This document shows, in pieces, positions 63,532 through 64,000 of a DNA stretch of 64,000 bases. The first letter of the stretch is position 1, and the number at the start of each line of letters is the position of its first letter. A model generated the notes under the pieces. It was not told the DNA's origin and ran no database searches. It saw nothing but the letters and a program-made list of their open reading frames with translations. Both the position numbers and the translations under genes were made by a program. Source of the DNA: Micromonospora gifhornensis (GTDB lineage: Bacteria > Actinomycetota > Actinomycetes > Mycobacteriales > Micromonosporaceae); assembly GCF_016863515.1 (NCBI RefSeq), contig NZ_BOPA01000014.1, positions 186,001 to 250,000 on the forward strand. Reading direction: 5' to 3'.

Positions 63532-64000
63532 GTGCCCGATGCTGGACAGCCCGGCCCGGATCCGTGCTGGTGGTCGGCGCGGCAGGTGGCCGACGCGATC
63601 GCCGCCCGGCGGATTTCGGCCCGGGAGTACCTCGACCTCCAGCTCGCTCGGATCGAGCAGTTCAACGCCGGGTTGGGGCTGGTCGTCACTATCGACGAGC
63701 GGGCTCGGGAGTACGCCCGGCAGGCCGACGAGGCGACCGTCCGGGGGGAACGGCGAGGGCCGCTGCACGGCGTCGCCATGACCATCAAGGACTGTCTCGC
63801 CACCGCTGGCCTGCGGACCACCGGTGGCCTGGCCGACCTGCGGACGTACCAGCCCCGGGAGGACGCCACGGCGGTGGCCGCGCTGCGCGACGCCGGAGTT
63901 ATCGTGTTCGGCAAGACCAACGTACCGTCGGGCTCGGGCGACCTACAGTCCTACAACGAGCTGTTCGGCGTGGCCCGCAACCCATGGCATCCGGAGTACA
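63532..64000 (+). CDS. amidase-signature family enzyme, 3' truncated by window
   Basis: The first 156 residues of an amidase-signature hydrolase. The catalytic lysine is K86 in GVAMTIKDCLATAG; the serine-rich region has begun with GKTNVPSGSGDLQSYNELFGVARNPWHPEY where the sequence ends, just before the expected GGSSGG. GTG at 63532 follows GAGGTGG. It may hydrolyse or form an amide in the pathway of region 4; the rest is outside the window. Confidence 0.88.
   Translation, partial: MPDAGQPGPDPCWWSARQVADAIAARRISAREYLDLQLARIEQFNAGLGLVVTIDERAREYARQADEATVRGERRGPLHGVAMTIKDCLATAGLRTTGGLADLRTYQPREDATAVAALRDAGVIVFGKTNVPSGSGDLQSYNELFGVARNPWHPEY

Noticed and set aside
1..64000. tRNA, rRNA or insertion sequence
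   Set aside because: No cloverleaf-like arms with TTCGANTC-type loops, rRNA segments, transposase motifs or terminal repeats were recognised by eye; an automated search could still find one.

Overview
The window is high-GC actinomycete chromosome. Tightly packed operons, many GTG starts, 4-base ATGA/GTGA stop-start overlaps, a SARP regulator, MbtH and NRPS genes, and a secreted protease with a cellulose-binding module all fit Micromonosporaceae (Micromonospora-like). No rRNA, tRNA, CRISPR array or intact mobile element was seen.

Region 1 (1-16.0 kb) is most of a compact, unusual NRPS gene cluster, cut at its left edge. A five-gene forward operon encodes a DegT-type aminotransferase (5' truncated), an ATP-grasp ligase, an MFS exporter, a SAM methyltransferase and a C-(A remnant)-PCP-C NRPS. 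A converging reverse operon encodes MbtH, a HAD phosphatase and an OMP-decarboxylase-like protein. Diverging from mbtH is a (C remnant)-A-PCP protein followed by a DAHP-synthase-like protein. An XRE/TPR regulator and a C-PCP protein form a last reverse operon. Only one A domain looks intact, and it lacks the Asp that normally holds the alpha-amino group. Together with a DAHPS-like aldolase, an altered OMPDC fold, a phosphatase and an aminotransferase, this suggests that an unusual, perhaps sugar-phosphate/PEP-derived, monomer is built and loaded. An 11-base motif shared by the mbtH/A-gene divergent promoter and the XRE regulator promoter is a candidate operator.

Region 2 (16.3-22.1 kb) holds an AlkZ/YcaQ-type winged-helix protein, a two-gene RiPP-like operon (RRE plus ocin-ThiF-like proteins, no YcaO visible) and a large divergent SARP/NB-ARC/TPR regulator. 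These may be cluster edge or a separate locus.

Region 3 (22.1-56.7 kb) is mostly ordinary chromosome: regulator/target pairs (LysR-YeiH, HxlR-SDR, AraC-SDR, MerR-aminotransferase, WYL-VOC), transporters, folD behind a probable ZTP riboswitch, and a GntR-ABC operon with a 13-bp perfect inverted-repeat operator. More unusual are a four-gene PaaK-like/unknown/GNAT/nitroreductase operon (33.8-37.9 kb), a barstar-fusion protein, a stand-alone HflX N-domain, an XRE/PAP2/ImmA/MAB_1171c-type locus with repeated operator-like motifs (47.9-51.1 kb), an S8 protease with P-domains and CBM2, and a broken VOC gene.

Region 4 (56.8-64.0 kb) looks like the left part of a second biosynthetic locus: an atypical LuxR regulator, a cyclase / argininosuccinate-synthase-like / clavaminate-synthase-like oxygenase operon, a PhyH-type oxygenase, a zinc alcohol dehydrogenase and an amidase that runs off the window.
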